Counted from the first letter of the stretch, positions 19,887 through 31,051 are shown. The stretch: DNA of 64,000 nucleotides from Flectonema sp. DT1601 (GCA_964019425.1 OZ025840.1:681535-745534); one strand, 5' to 3'. A program made the numbers and translations. Notes: generated by a model from the sequence alone, not told the origin.

Positions 19887-22613
19887 ATGTGGGGATTTGG
19901 ACGAAAGCGAGACACCAGTTCTGAGGAAGTGAGTCAGAAGAAAGGAGTAAATATATCACTTCTGTTGACGAGGATGAAAACTTCTGGAAATATTACAGAC
20001 AGGAGGGATGCTATTCAAGAATTGAACAGTCAAATCAGCGAAGTGATACCTGACATTGGAAGGGAGGAATTCATTGACTTAATGCACGTGATGAGAAAGG
20101 ATAAACAAGATCAAGATGTTTGCAGCATGTTAATGATGATGATGACTGAGTTTATAGAATCAGAACATCGTGAGAGAGTTCTCGGATACTACGCGAATGC
20201 TGAAGCAGAACTCCGAGGTGTTGAAACAATGTTATTCGCACTTAGAGAACACGACTTCCATGTTCAGTATAACATTTTAAAATTCTTAGCACTCCTTGTT
20301 GAGTACCATGCTGAAATCGTTGATCGATTTTCAGGCGTCAAAGACGGTCTTCACACTTTGGTTAGTCTCCTTAACAGAAATGATAATAATGGAATTATAA
20401 GAAATGAAGCCCTCTTGTTGATGAAGTCTTTAGCGATTGCTGATCCAAACATCCAACAGGTAATTGTATACGAGGGTGTTTTTAATTGTTTATTTACTAT
20501 AATAGCTGATGAAGGTGGTGTTCAAGGAGGAATTATTGCTGAAGACTGCCTTGATATACTTCATCATTTACTGGCGACTAATTCTTCAAATCAAAAATAT
20601 CTACGAGACTCTATCGGTCTGAACAGTTTGTTACCACTCCTGACCTTTGAAGAAGTACAACTCTCTGTGAGTGCTGTGAAGGTTTTAGTTCTGACGATTA
20701 GTTTAATTTCTTATTTTCTAAAACGCGGAGAGTCTGATTTGGAATTAACAAAAACAATAAATGCCGTCGCAGGCATAACTTACGATAAAAATAAAGAAGA
20801 AGTACTAAACAGAGAGTCTCTCTTAACTGGATTGGCATCAGTCGCGATTCACACATCACCAAATCCTGAAGCACACATGGAAAGCATTCGTTGTCTTACT
20901 GAGCTCGCAACAAATTCAAAGAGAATTCAGGAACAGTTGGCTTCTTTGGTAATTGAACGTCAGTCAGGTCATTACAAATGGTTGGATACGATCTCTTGTT
21001 ATATCTCAACATCTGAGGAGCCTACTAGGATTTATTACACTTCTGAGTTACTATCAACACTTCTTAGCAACAGTGAGATCTGTATGCAACTCAGCACTGG
21101 TCTTATTGGTGAGTGTACCAATACCCAGCAATCATATCCAGCTAGAATACTTATCAATGGAATCTTCAGCAGCGACAACACAGTTTGTTACTACAGTTGT
21201 GTGGTGTTGGCGAAACTATTCTCAAGCGCTGAGAGCAAAGATGTGGTTCAAAAGAATTCTTCGTCGTGTACTTTTCACGGAAAGATTGCATTCGCTGCAG
21301 TTGTAGAACAGTTAGTAATAGCAATCAAGACAGCTCGTCCTCCTTTTAATATAAATTCATTGTTTTCAGTTTGCATCTCATGGGTAGCGAGTAACTCTAA
21401 CGCGATATCAACCTTGTCTGATGATGTTCTTCTGTTCTTTGTAAAGACAGCAAACGCTCATGGAATCGAATTGTTGTCTACTCAATTGTTGTGTTGTACT
21501 TTCTTAGGAGTTATGAAATTATCGAACCCACCAGATCATCAAAACAGGTTTGTGACGGATGCTCTTCTCAGAAAGATCAGCATCTCTGCGTATGCCGGAA
21601 AGTTAAAAACCATCACTGAAGACTCCGCATTCGACTCCGCTCGTCCCCGTTTCTTCAAATCAACACCTCAGGTGTGGGATGCGGAGACAGTAACCCTCGT
21701 TAAGCAAACACAAGAAGCAGTTCAGGCAGTCTTAATGAATGATCTTGGTGTATGTGTTTTTTATGTTTTTATTTTTTATTTTTTATAAACAAAACAATCT
21801 TTTTAAAATTGAAAATAAAAACAAAAATTACCATCAGGCAACTTCCACAACTGAATCAGCCGCACCAACAACAACATCAGCTCCGAGTGACAACAATGAA
21901 GAAGCACTCAGACAGCAGCAAATAATAAAGAAACAAGATATTGAGATTTCGTCACTGAAGATGGAATTGAAGAAAGCAAAGAAAGAAGCTGCGGAGGTAT
22001 CTATTTGTTACTTTCGAAGTAGTAGTTTGTATTTGTACACAATGATAATCATAATTAACAGACGAAGACCTATTACACTTCCAGAGAAGAAGAGCAACGA
22101 GGAAGTTGGACAACATCCGAAGCGATGGCTCAAAAAGATAAAGAGAAGGCTGACCTCTCTGCTATGCTGACGGAGAGCGAATCAAATGTTGAGATGATGA
22201 GAAGTAAACTTTCTTTAATTCAATCCACAGCGAGTAGCAATACTGAAGTCATGGTATGAATTGTGTTGAGTAGTTTGAGTTAATTAATTTATCACAACTA
22301 ATATCATCAACAGGAAGTATTCACAAGATTTGGTCTGTTGAACTTAATAACATTCGAGAATGATTCGGACTTAGCAAATGACAGTCAGCACCTACCATAC
22401 CAACAACAACAACAACAACAACAACAAGAACCAAACCAAGTAGAACAAGAAGAAAGATTGCGTCGAGAACAGCAGGCCGTAGACCATGCTGCGGAAACAC
22501 AAAGACTTCAGAAGAAGATTGCACAGCTAGAGCTGGACCAAAACGATCTTTACGCTCTTTTGGGAGAATACGATGAGCGACTTCGAAAGTTGACCACTCG
22601 CAGCGTTCGATAA
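19887..22613 (+). CDS. USO1: General vesicular transport factor USO1/p115, four exons
   Basis: Exons are 19887-21749, 21838-21996, 22062-22253 and 22314-22613, all joined in phase 0, for 837 residues. The first exon encodes the armadillo-type globular head, with the signature VYEGVFNCLFTII and GGIIAEDCLDILHHLL, then NSSNQKYLR, which is diagnostic for p115/Uso1. The last three exons encode the coiled-coil tail, interrupted by a poly-Gln run, ending in an acidic-to-basic heptad region. p115 is a long homodimer that tethers COPI and ER-derived vesicles to the Golgi before SNARE fusion. Animal p115 is about 960 residues, so the tail is slightly short. The start follows an acceptor AG at 19863-19864 (TTTACTTTTTAG). 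Confidence 0.92.
21750..21837 (+). other. USO1 intron 1 (88 nt)
   Basis: GTATGTG donor, CATCAG acceptor. The unspliced frame hits a stop soon after the donor, and coiled-coil coding resumes right after the acceptor. Confidence 0.85.
21997..22061 (+). other. USO1 intron 2 (65 nt)
   Basis: GTATCTA donor, TTAACAG acceptor. Removing it keeps phase 0 and continues a Glu/Lys-rich coiled coil. Confidence 0.85.
22254..22313 (+). other. USO1 intron 3 (60 nt)
   Basis: GTATGAA donor, CAACAG acceptor. It has an in-frame TGA after the donor and joins exons in phase 0. Confidence 0.85.
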
Positions 22614-23139
22614 ACCACCAGAGTGACTAACTCCTTTGTTATGGTTCGACTTCACTTATCGTTTAGGCTGTTAGATTTAGAGATACAAGCCATGCTATCG
22701 CTACCCTCCCATTCTTATTCTCTTAGACCAGACTGATAACTATTACTTATTGTGATTTCGCACTGCAGTAGTTTAAATAAATATTCTAAAGAGTTTTGTG
22801 GCCCCCAACTCGGATAGTTGAGTTCGATTTTATTTCTTTCTTTTTTTTTTTATTTATTTATTTTTACTGCAGCCTTAGCAGGTAAAGATAATTCTTTATA
22901 ACCAAAACTCTGTTAAAAATCAGACAATCCGACAACTGAAAGAAAAGAGACAATAAAAGCTCCTCATATTTCACCTTATAACTAACTAAAGTTGATAGTT
23001 ACGTGAGATTACTTTTATAAAAAATATTTATTTTATTACACAGGACTTGTCGTGTCAGGTGCGTTAGTTGATTGGCTGAATGATGAATATTTAATTATCT
23101 CCACAGTAGTCTAGTAATGCTCTAAGTAGAATCTCACTA
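22614..23139. other. Intergenic spacer
   Basis: No gene. The acceptor for the next gene is CTCCACAG ending at 23106; a two-codon upstream ATG (23117) precedes the chosen start. Confidence 0.5.
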
Positions 23140-24948
23140 ATGCAATCAAATCATGTTACGGAAGGTTGTAATGTTGCTGTTGTGTTTCTTAATTGTAATA
23201 ATCAAGAAGAGATGAGCTCAAAGGTATTTGTTCCTCCAGACACTCCTCTTCACAGTCTCTCAAGTTTGTGTGGAGTACAAGAGATCGCTGAGGGAAGGTT
23301 AATGAGATTAAGAAGAGATCCAAATAATGTTTACAGCACTCAAGAACACGGAGTGTTGTCAATTCAATCGCTTGGTGTTCATGATGAGGATGTGTTGGAA
23401 ATGATTGCTACCCCTCCACAGCTTCATAGTCAAATCATCGCACAAGTAACTGAAGACACTCAGGCAGATCCAAACCGTTTGTTGTCACAGATTTGGGAAA
23501 CTTGTAATCCAACTCAAACAGCAGGAGAAGTAGAGGACGTGGTTTATAAATCTGATGTTGTGTTGAGTGTCGCACATGTTCCATCAGCTCAGGACGCATT
23601 TCGACAACTCTGTGGAGGGGAGGAACTAAATGAAGCAGCCGTCAGTTCAATGCTGCAACAGGGAGACGAAGTAGAGGGAGGTGCTTGGAACAGATCAGAA
23701 TTCGAAAAGGTATTAGAAAATGTTGCCCATAATACTCAACAACAACAAACTAGAAGACTCTCCCTTCAACACCAAGAGCAGCAACAGCTTCAGCAATCTT
23801 TACTCCAACGCCAACTTCATCAAAACAGCAGCTTTCGCTCCCAGCCCTCGCGAAAGAGTTCCAGAGGTCCGCAGCTTTTGATACCCGCATCGCGTCTGTT
23901 GTTCTTTCCTGAACCGTACGATGTGATTATGGCCAATGTTATTCATTTATTCAATCCTAGTCAGACAGAATCTATTTTATTCAAGGTACGACCACATCAG
24001 TCCATTCGGAAGGGCAGCTTTGAGATTGTCCCTGTAGAAGGTGAGGTACTTCCTATGCAAGAAGCGGTTATTCACATCGCGTTGACTTCTCCTGGTCAGC
24101 TGTTAGCTGATGATGGTGTTAGTTGTGCGTCTTCACAGTTTGTAAGTAGATCGATGTGCAGAAGTCAAGTTTCTTCAACTACTGGCAGTGGTAAGAATAA
24201 TGCTCGATTCTTAATAAAAGCAGCGACACACTACAATACAGCTACTCAGAATATTCAGCTAAAAGCAACTTTTCAACAACCAGAACCAGGTCAGCTCTAT
24301 CACGTTGCGAAAGGAGAAGAGTTGTTCAACAACGTCCCTGACCACTGGTGGGAAGGAATAGTTGGAATGAACAGCAGCAGTAAAGTTCCCCCCTCAGGTA
24401 TTGGAATCTCACAACAGCAGGACGTGATATCTAAGAATCCGAATTCTATAAACCGACAACTTACAAACCTTCCTCAAGATGCTGCATCACTCAGAGACGC
24501 AACTTATGAAATAGAACAAAGACTGTTACTAAGCAGGGATGAGAACACTACTCTTAGAAAGCAGTTAGAACACGTCACACATGAGGCAGCGGATGTTGCA
24601 AAAGAAAGAGACGTCCTAATTGAGTCTCTTCAGATATCTCAGGAACAGAAATATCAAAGCAACAGAGAGATGACTCAACTCAGAGGTGATGACGCAGTTA
24701 AAGTTCACGAACTTGAGGAGCAGATTTCTCAGCTTCAACAACAGGTCCTACTTGCTGATCAGGAAAATAAAGTTCTCGAGGGAGACATCCAAATCGAACT
24801 CGCTGAAAAGAAACAACAAAAAATTGCAAACCGTCTCCTAGTTGCTGAAAGGGAATTAAAAGAAAGAGACCTCCAGGATAAGATAGTTCAAATTGACTGC
24901 GAACTCCAGTCAATGAGAGAAAAAGAATCTCGTTGTAGTATATGCTAA
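23140..24948 (+). CDS. VAP-like MSP-domain protein with ubiquitin-like N-terminus, coiled coil and CaaX-type end
   Basis: Three regions are visible in 602 residues. Residues about 10-90 look like a ubiquitin-like fold similar to the Ddi1 N-terminus (ending LGVHDEDVLEM). After a Gln-rich linker, residues about 245-345 form an MSP (major sperm protein/VAP) domain: LLFFPEPYDVIMANVIHLFN, then SILFKVRP. The last 140 residues are a coiled coil. VAPs sit in the ER membrane through a C-terminal span and bind FFAT motifs to build contact sites. This protein has no span but ends in CSIC, which fits a CaaX prenylation box, so a lipid anchor may replace the tail. The MSP call is firm in pattern, the prenylation is inference. 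Confidence 0.72.
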   Translation: MQSNHVTEGCNVAVVFLNCNNQEEMSSKVFVPPDTPLHSLSSLCGVQEIAEGRLMRLRRDPNNVYSTQEHGVLSIQSLGVHDEDVLEMIATPPQLHSQIIAQVTEDTQADPNRLLSQIWETCNPTQTAGEVEDVVYKSDVVLSVAHVPSAQDAFRQLCGGEELNEAAVSSMLQQGDEVEGGAWNRSEFEKVLENVAHNTQQQQTRRLSLQHQEQQQLQQSLLQRQLHQNSSFRSQPSRKSSRGPQLLIPASRLLFFPEPYDVIMANVIHLFNPSQTESILFKVRPHQSIRKGSFEIVPVEGEVLPMQEAVIHIALTSPGQLLADDGVSCASSQFVSRSMCRSQVSSTTGSGKNNARFLIKAATHYNTATQNIQLKATFQQPEPGQLYHVAKGEELFNNVPDHWWEGIVGMNSSSKVPPSGIGISQQQDVISKNPNSINRQLTNLPQDAASLRDATYEIEQRLLLSRDENTTLRKQLEHVTHEAADVAKERDVLIESLQISQEQKYQSNREMTQLRGDDAVKVHELEEQISQLQQQVLLADQENKVLEGDIQIELAEKKQQKIANRLLVAERELKERDLQDKIVQIDCELQSMREKESRCSIC

Positions 24949-25266
24949 GCGACTACTACCGTATGTTGCACTCACCTGTTGCGTAAGATTGCTTTAATAT
25001 AAAAAAAAGAGAAAGCCACGTGTGTTTTAGGACATCCTCTGAAGTACCTTTTCCACAACGTGAATAAATGTATTAAATAATTATCTGTACACAAACTACT
25101 TACACGAAATTGTATTATAAATAGTGTTTTTGGGATGGAAATTTATTAAATTTTTTTATTTAATAGGAAGCACCTTATTAGGTTTTCAGAAAAAATTCCG
25201 AAAAGTCGCTTTGTTCTAATTAACCTGTTCCTTTACTTACTATCATCTTGAATTCTACAGCACATA
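24949..25266. other. Intergenic spacer
   Basis: Nothing recognised except the acceptor for the next gene, GAATTCTACAG ending at 25260. Confidence 0.5.
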
Positions 25267-26229
25267 ATGCCCTCACCAGGGAAGGGTAATGTTGATTGTG
25301 ATTTATTTGCTGCCGCGAGGTCTAACAATATAGAAGCAGCATCTGCTGCTATTGTTATTGGAGCGAATGTTAACTACAGAGGAGGACTGTTTGCTGAACG
25401 ACCTCTTCATGTGGCTGCTCAGAAAGGGTTTGTTGACATGAGTCGATTACTTATAAAGAATGGAGCAAATGTAAATGGATTGTGTCAGAGAAGGAATACT
25501 CCACTTCATGAAGCTGTTCAAGTTGGGAATGTAAACACTGTTATGATCCTGTGTGAGAATGGAAGTGATCCACTTCTAAAAAATAAAATGGGAGCAACTC
25601 CTCTCGATTTGGCCAAACGGAAGGGAGGCTCTCCAGCAGCCATCGATATAATGAGATATTTAAAAATTGGTTTAAGTCAAAAGGAACCAATAAATGAATC
25701 ATCTCCGTGTGTGAAAAAGAAATCTTCTAAAGCACCTCAAACACATCAGTCAATCGATACCGATGACTCAAATAGTTACGAAGGGAGAGCAAGTTGCGGT
25801 CCAACTGGACATCAGAAATGCTTTGGTCGCTGGTATGATGGACTTCGTGACGAGCAAGGAATTGTTACTTGGAAGGCCGTGCAGGAAGAAGTTCAATTTG
25901 CTGAATCGCTTTTGTCTCGTCTTCGTCCACTTCAAATCCAAAAAAGAAAAGGAGCTTGTCATCCGTCAGACATCCTACCAATTCTACTTCCTGAGATGTC
26001 ACCTGACAGACTTTGTGAAGTACTTCCTGAATTAAATAATAAATCTCTACTACAAGATCCTGTTGGATGGGTCTCCGTTAACTTTCCAACACCAACACTG
26101 TTGCGAGCAGCCTGGACTGCGTGCACTAACGGGACTATCACTAGAATATTATCTGCGAAAGTGAAATCACTAAATGCGGCAATCAGCCCAGTCAGACTTC
26201 CTCAACAGAGTCCAAGTCGGAGTAGTTAG
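25267..26229 (+). CDS. Ankyrin-repeat protein
   Basis: In 320 residues, three to four ankyrin repeats fill the N-terminal half: ERPLHVAAQKGFVDMSRLLI with NGANVN, then NTPLHEAVQVGNVNTVMIL with NGSDPL, then GATPLDLAKRKGG. They form a protein-binding surface. The C-terminal half, starting at CFGRWYDGLRDEQG, is a separate folded-looking domain (about residues 185-300) rich in Leu and Pro that I do not recognise. A Ser/Lys linker joins them. No catalytic motif is visible. The start lies six bases after the acceptor AG at 25259-25260. Confidence 0.8.
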   Translation: MPSPGKGNVDCDLFAAARSNNIEAASAAIVIGANVNYRGGLFAERPLHVAAQKGFVDMSRLLIKNGANVNGLCQRRNTPLHEAVQVGNVNTVMILCENGSDPLLKNKMGATPLDLAKRKGGSPAAIDIMRYLKIGLSQKEPINESSPCVKKKSSKAPQTHQSIDTDDSNSYEGRASCGPTGHQKCFGRWYDGLRDEQGIVTWKAVQEEVQFAESLLSRLRPLQIQKRKGACHPSDILPILLPEMSPDRLCEVLPELNNKSLLQDPVGWVSVNFPTPTLLRAAWTACTNGTITRILSAKVKSLNAAISPVRLPQQSPSRSS

Positions 26230-26354
26230 TCAATTTAAAGATAGTTTTGTATTTCCTTTCCCTTGCAACCAACGAATAGATTTTATTGAAAAGACACTAA
26301 TAAACAACTAAAAATAAAAAAAAAATTTTCTAATCATTATTTCTTCACAGCAGG

Positions 26355-27848
26355 ATGTTACTAAAATATGCTTTTTTGTTATTGGCGGGGGTCACGTCTG
26401 CAGTAGCTAAGCCCCCTCATTTGATTGTCTCGTTTATCGATGACTTGGGTAGATACAACGTCCCATGGTACAACCCAAACCAAACAATGAATGCTGGTCT
26501 TGCTGACTTGGTGGCAACTGAAGGTGCGATTTTTGAAAGATTTTATACTTTTATGTACTGCAGTCCTACTCGTAGTAGTTTCTTAAGCGGAAGATTTCCT
26601 ATTCACGTAAATCAACAAAATCCAGCTGGAGTTGGTACCAAAGGAGGGATTGACTTGAGGATGAAATTGCTTCCTGAGAAGCTTAAGACTGTTGGATACA
26701 AAACGGCAATTGTCGGGAAATGGCACTGCGGAGCTCGTAGTAATGCGAACCTTCCAATCAACAGAGGGTTTGATTCTCATCTTGGGTTCCTATCTGGTGG
26801 TGAAGATCACAACACTCAGCGGGCATCCGCAGTTGATAATTACGTCGATCTGTGGAAAGACAATAGCCCAGCCTATGGAAGGAATGGAACTTATTCATGT
26901 TTCTTGTACGCTAGAGAAGCTGTTGACCTTATTATGAATCACGATCCAGATACTCCGTTTTTTCTTTACTTGCCATTCCACGATACTCACGCACCCTACG
27001 AGGATCGTCCTGAATACGAAGACCCGACGGTAGACTACAAGCCTCGTCGAATAATGCAGGCGATGGTAAGCTGCGTTGAAGAAGCAACGATGAACATCAC
27101 TAAAGCACTGAAAGAAAAGGGAATGTGGAATGAAACGCTAATGTTCTGGGCATCTGATAATGGTGGTCCGCAGTACGAAGCAGCCAACAACTATCCGTAC
27201 AGGGGAGGGAAGTGGACCGATTTTGAGGGTGGCGTAAGGGCACCAGCATTTGCCACCGGAGGGTTGTTAGCTTCAGAGTTACGAGGTACAACAGTACACT
27301 CTCCAATGCATTTAGCTGACTTACACAACACTTTGTGTTTGTTGTCAGGACAGTCTTCAGAAGACTGTGGTGATATTGTTGAAGGCATTCCTCCAACTGA
27401 CGGATTAGATCTCAGAAATTACTTCACAACTGTAAACGCTACACGCCCATCTGGAGCAGATATCGTACTGTCGAGTAATGCATTTATTGATGGCGATTGG
27501 AAGTATGTCGCAGTCTCACTAAACAGATCTTTCTGTAAAAACCTAAAGTGCGGATATTGGACTGGACCAGTTTGGCCGATTGATAACAATTACCAACCTT
27601 TGGAAGAAGATCCGGGATGCCCAGTTGACGGTTGCCTCTTTAATGTTGTTGAAGACCCAACAGAACACCAGGAGCTCTCTAAGAAGTATCCTCAAAGACA
27701 GAAGGCAATGAAAGCCAAGTTGGCTTCATACGTCGCCGGTGCCTTTCAAACGACCTCTTCAGGAGGATACGACAACTGTAAGACTTTAAATGAGGTGGCT
27801 AAAGAGAATGGCGGGTTTGCTGCTCCGCTTTGTAGTAAATCGAAATAA
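26355..27848 (+). CDS. Arylsulfatase, ARSB-like
   Basis: The 497-residue protein starts with a signal peptide (MLLKYAFLLLAGVTSAVA). Metal-binding Asp29-Asp30 lie in IVSFIDDLG. The sulfatase signature CSPTRSSFLSGR begins at Cys69, which a formylglycine-generating enzyme would convert to the catalytic aldehyde. GKWHCG (the GKWHLG block) and the ASDNGG metal site near residue 278 follow. This is the S1 family, closest in pattern to arylsulfatase B/I/J, which removes sulfate from sulfated sugars in lysosomes or outside the cell. GKWHCG replaces the usual Leu by Cys; several N-glycosylation sites are present. The acceptor TTCTTCACAG ends at 26350, four bases before the ATG. Confidence 0.9.
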   Translation: MLLKYAFLLLAGVTSAVAKPPHLIVSFIDDLGRYNVPWYNPNQTMNAGLADLVATEGAIFERFYTFMYCSPTRSSFLSGRFPIHVNQQNPAGVGTKGGIDLRMKLLPEKLKTVGYKTAIVGKWHCGARSNANLPINRGFDSHLGFLSGGEDHNTQRASAVDNYVDLWKDNSPAYGRNGTYSCFLYAREAVDLIMNHDPDTPFFLYLPFHDTHAPYEDRPEYEDPTVDYKPRRIMQAMVSCVEEATMNITKALKEKGMWNETLMFWASDNGGPQYEAANNYPYRGGKWTDFEGGVRAPAFATGGLLASELRGTTVHSPMHLADLHNTLCLLSGQSSEDCGDIVEGIPPTDGLDLRNYFTTVNATRPSGADIVLSSNAFIDGDWKYVAVSLNRSFCKNLKCGYWTGPVWPIDNNYQPLEEDPGCPVDGCLFNVVEDPTEHQELSKKYPQRQKAMKAKLASYVAGAFQTTSSGGYDNCKTLNEVAKENGGFAAPLCSKSK

Positions 27849-28304
27849 GTGCGTACACATCGGTTTCTTTCTCAGATATATGTAATTTATTTTGTTCATG
27901 CCTTCTCCGCACGCAATAGTTAACTGCTAGTTGCTGCTCTGACCTAACGTGTTTTCTTTTCTTATCTTATTCCCAAACAACATAAATCCCTCGATTTAAT
28001 ATCTGGGAAGCTATTTAATTCCCTAATTTCGCATCATGGCATCGCATTGCTTGAATAGTTTTTAGCGGAGTACTCACTCTCTCCTCATATCTCACGTCAG
28101 TTGACTAAACCAAAGCTTCTGGTGGCTGACTTTTGATATAAATGATAAGTCGAAGTGTTGTTTTAGTTGATTGACTTATCCTTCTTTGACGACAGGCAAA
28201 ACGGAGAAAATGATTAGGACAAAAGTATTTATAATCGATGATTGAAGTCGTTCGGAATTCGTGTATTTTCTGTTTCCAGTTGTGGTGTTTTGAACTATCA
28301 AAAT
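27849..28304. other. Intergenic spacer
   Basis: No gene. The acceptor TGTTTCCAG for the next gene ends at 28279. Confidence 0.5.
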
Positions 28305-30896
28305 ATGTCGATCGGAATCCAAAATCTGATGCTCGCCCTTTCAGTTTCACTTATCATAGCAACTGGATTAGTATTAGGAGGGGTTTCAATATCTACAGGC
28401 AACACTATTGCTGAGAATGCAAGGCAGACAGGTGACGATGGATTCGAACAGTGCATGAAAACAAGTAGTGTCAATGTAAGAAGAGTTACTGCAAGTATGG
28501 TTTCTGCGGTGTTGGAGGGATTAAGAGGAGAACTGATTCGTGAGTTGCTACAAGCCTCTGCAGTCCTTCAGGAGATGGTAGCGTACATTCAATTATTCGA
28601 TCCGGATACTTCTAGTGACCCAGAGTTCCTTGATGTTATCCTCCGCCCTAATGTCGCATTGAAACATCGTTTCTATAAACTGAATTCGATGTCAGTTTTG
28701 TTTGATAATCATTCTCCAAACAGCGAAGAACTCTCAAAAAAATACGGCGGCAACTGGGGCAGCCGCCTCTCATTTTTCAATTTCGACACTCTCGGTACGC
28801 AACCTTCGAACGGTAGCATTGTACAGGGTGTTTATGAGTCAAGGGATTCTTACCCTAATGGTCCTTTAGTTAAAAGTAATATTGGAATTATCGGTAACAC
28901 AGATGCTGCTGGTCATTTAATGCACGGACCCTGCAACTACTCACCAAACTTTAACTCCCAAATATTGGGAACCTGTAAATTTGACGCCAATATGATGGCT
29001 CAGGGTACAGTTGTAGAGACCCGAGGAAGGTGTTTCGAAAATTTGTATTCAAACGATTCGACTTTACCACTTGACCCACCAGGTAGCATTTCTGTATCGC
29101 CAGTGTCATCATTAGGAGTGGGTGTTGGTATAGAAGTGTGCATAGGTATCACCCATCCTGATGTGGTTAATATTTACCCGAGACAAGAAAAACGCTACGG
29201 CTACGTATCTGTTGCAACATCTACTACTCACATCAGTGAGATGATGCGAAACGCAAATGTGTTGGACGATTCACTGCTGTACGCTGTAGAGATCCACCCT
29301 TGGAATGGTTTAGTTCAAAACCTGTTGGGTTGTAATATCGGTAGCCCTATGTACACTTGGCAGCAATTTGACGCTGATGGCACTCCCTTGTTCACGAGAA
29401 CTGAACCATTTCCGCTTATCAACCATACTCTAAACGGAAACATTTCGGGACCCTTGTCCCCAATTGCCAGACACGGACGTCACATGCTCTCATTCGATGC
29501 TGGGGGCTCTTTTTACAGAAATCTCAGTGAAGAAGAATCCGGCAGCGTCAACGAGTGGATTGACACCGAGACGGGTGTTACTTATTGGATTCGAATATTG
29601 CAGGTGAACGTCTTGCACTTCAAGTGTTATTTGTGCTTTCTGGTACCCCGCGTAAGCGTAATGGGATTGATCGACCAGGCGGAAGAGGAAATCAGGTCGC
29701 AGATGGCGTTAAACAAACAAAAGTCTGATGATGAGCAAGACCGGAACTACGCGATAATGTATGCTGTGACTGCTGCAAGTACTGTGACACTTCTAGCTCT
29801 GGCAGTCGTATTAACTTTTGTTATCATCTCTCCACTGAAGATTTTGATGCAAGACATGGCGAATGTTGCTGTAATGAAAACAGACACTATCGATCTGGAT
29901 GCTACATTCAGTTCATTGTTAGAAGTGCGTCAGATGCAGAGATCATTCCGTCAGATGGTAAGAAACTTAATCGAATACAAGAATTACATGCCGCAATCGA
30001 TCCTCGTCGAGTCTGATGTAGAAAGCGATCAAAAGGAAAAAGCTGATATTCCTCGTGACCAAATCAGTGGAAGCACACCGTCCGCAAACTCAACCCCGAG
30101 TAGTGTCAGAGATCTAATGTACCAGCAGGTAACAGAGCTTGGACTTCGACACAAAACCGTTACTTTGGTGATGTACAATACGCGAGGATGGCATCGAGAA
30201 GACACGAACAGAGATAGAGACACTCTAGCATCGCACTGTTCGCTCATCGAGTGCCTGACAAATTCAGTTGCAGGCAATGCAGGTCTATGCGATTCCTTTA
30301 CGGGAGATAGGCTGACGGCATACTTTAACGCAGCGAGGAAAAACGTTGAACACCAACTTAGTGGCGTACGAGCAGCTGTTCAGGCTAGGGACAAGTGCAT
30401 GTTCCCTATTTCATTCAGCGTTGTGTGTGGAGATGCGAGAGTAGGAAACATGGGTATCATCGGCATGAAAAAATTTTCTATACTCTCTACATTAGTACCG
30501 TTTGGTGCTTCCCTGGAGCGCTACAACTCATCGGAATCACATTCCCGTGGACTAATTGACTGCAGGAGTTTTGAGCGAGCGGGGGTTTACTTCGAAGCGC
30601 GCGCATATAATTTCGTATTTTACGCCAAGCGGTTCTCTAAACCAGAAATTGTGTATGAACCAACTACAGAAAGACAAGTTGTGAGTGAGGAGTGGATGTA
30701 CCAAATTGATAGAGCTGGGACCTCGAAGTTCGCTGGCTGGAACATTGCCGCATATCAGCTTTCGCAGAATGAGTTTGAAAAGGCGGAGGTTGCACTGGCT
30801 GAGTATCTTCCGGAATTTGAGAATTTAGAAGACTGTTTTAGTAACTGGCACAGAGCATACAGATCAAGGAACCTCTCGCCGACTATTATTTTGTAG
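28305..30896 (+). CDS. Membrane receptor with HAMP and class III cyclase-like domains
   Basis: The 863-residue protein has a signal-anchor span at about residues 8-28, a large extracellular domain of about 450 residues with scattered Cys, and a second span at about 483-510 (TVTLLALAVVLTFVIISPLK). A HAMP-type linker ends in YKNYMPQS, a sequence that commonly precedes cyclase domains in protists. The cyclase-like domain lies at about 615-750: GDRLTAYF aligns with the GDGFMAVF block, and VCGDARVGNMGIIGMKKF with the GxxVxGNIGS block. The first metal-binding Asp, normally in the FADIRGFT block, is replaced (VMYNTRGWH), so it may be inactive or regulatory. A TPR-like tail follows. ATG 28305 is chosen because the acceptor ends at 28279 and no ATG intervenes. 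Confidence 0.75.
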   Translation: MSIGIQNLMLALSVSLIIATGLVLGGVSISTGNTIAENARQTGDDGFEQCMKTSSVNVRRVTASMVSAVLEGLRGELIRELLQASAVLQEMVAYIQLFDPDTSSDPEFLDVILRPNVALKHRFYKLNSMSVLFDNHSPNSEELSKKYGGNWGSRLSFFNFDTLGTQPSNGSIVQGVYESRDSYPNGPLVKSNIGIIGNTDAAGHLMHGPCNYSPNFNSQILGTCKFDANMMAQGTVVETRGRCFENLYSNDSTLPLDPPGSISVSPVSSLGVGVGIEVCIGITHPDVVNIYPRQEKRYGYVSVATSTTHISEMMRNANVLDDSLLYAVEIHPWNGLVQNLLGCNIGSPMYTWQQFDADGTPLFTRTEPFPLINHTLNGNISGPLSPIARHGRHMLSFDAGGSFYRNLSEEESGSVNEWIDTETGVTYWIRILQVNVLHFKCYLCFLVPRVSVMGLIDQAEEEIRSQMALNKQKSDDEQDRNYAIMYAVTAASTVTLLALAVVLTFVIISPLKILMQDMANVAVMKTDTIDLDATFSSLLEVRQMQRSFRQMVRNLIEYKNYMPQSILVESDVESDQKEKADIPRDQISGSTPSANSTPSSVRDLMYQQVTELGLRHKTVTLVMYNTRGWHREDTNRDRDTLASHCSLIECLTNSVAGNAGLCDSFTGDRLTAYFNAARKNVEHQLSGVRAAVQARDKCMFPISFSVVCGDARVGNMGIIGMKKFSILSTLVPFGASLERYNSSESHSRGLIDCRSFERAGVYFEARAYNFVFYAKRFSKPEIVYEPTTERQVVSEEWMYQIDRAGTSKFAGWNIAAYQLSQNEFEKAEVALAEYLPEFENLEDCFSNWHRAYRSRNLSPTIIL

Positions 30897-31051
30897 TGTG
30901 TTCGTATTTGCAACTTCAAGCCGAAAGTGGTTACGTTTGTCTGAAGTGTTGAGTTACTTTTCGTATTGTACTTCAGTTTATGAGAACATGCTCCGCCATT
31001 TCATTTTGTTGGAATAGTAGTTTTCTGAAGGAGTACAATCCCTTCCGTGAA

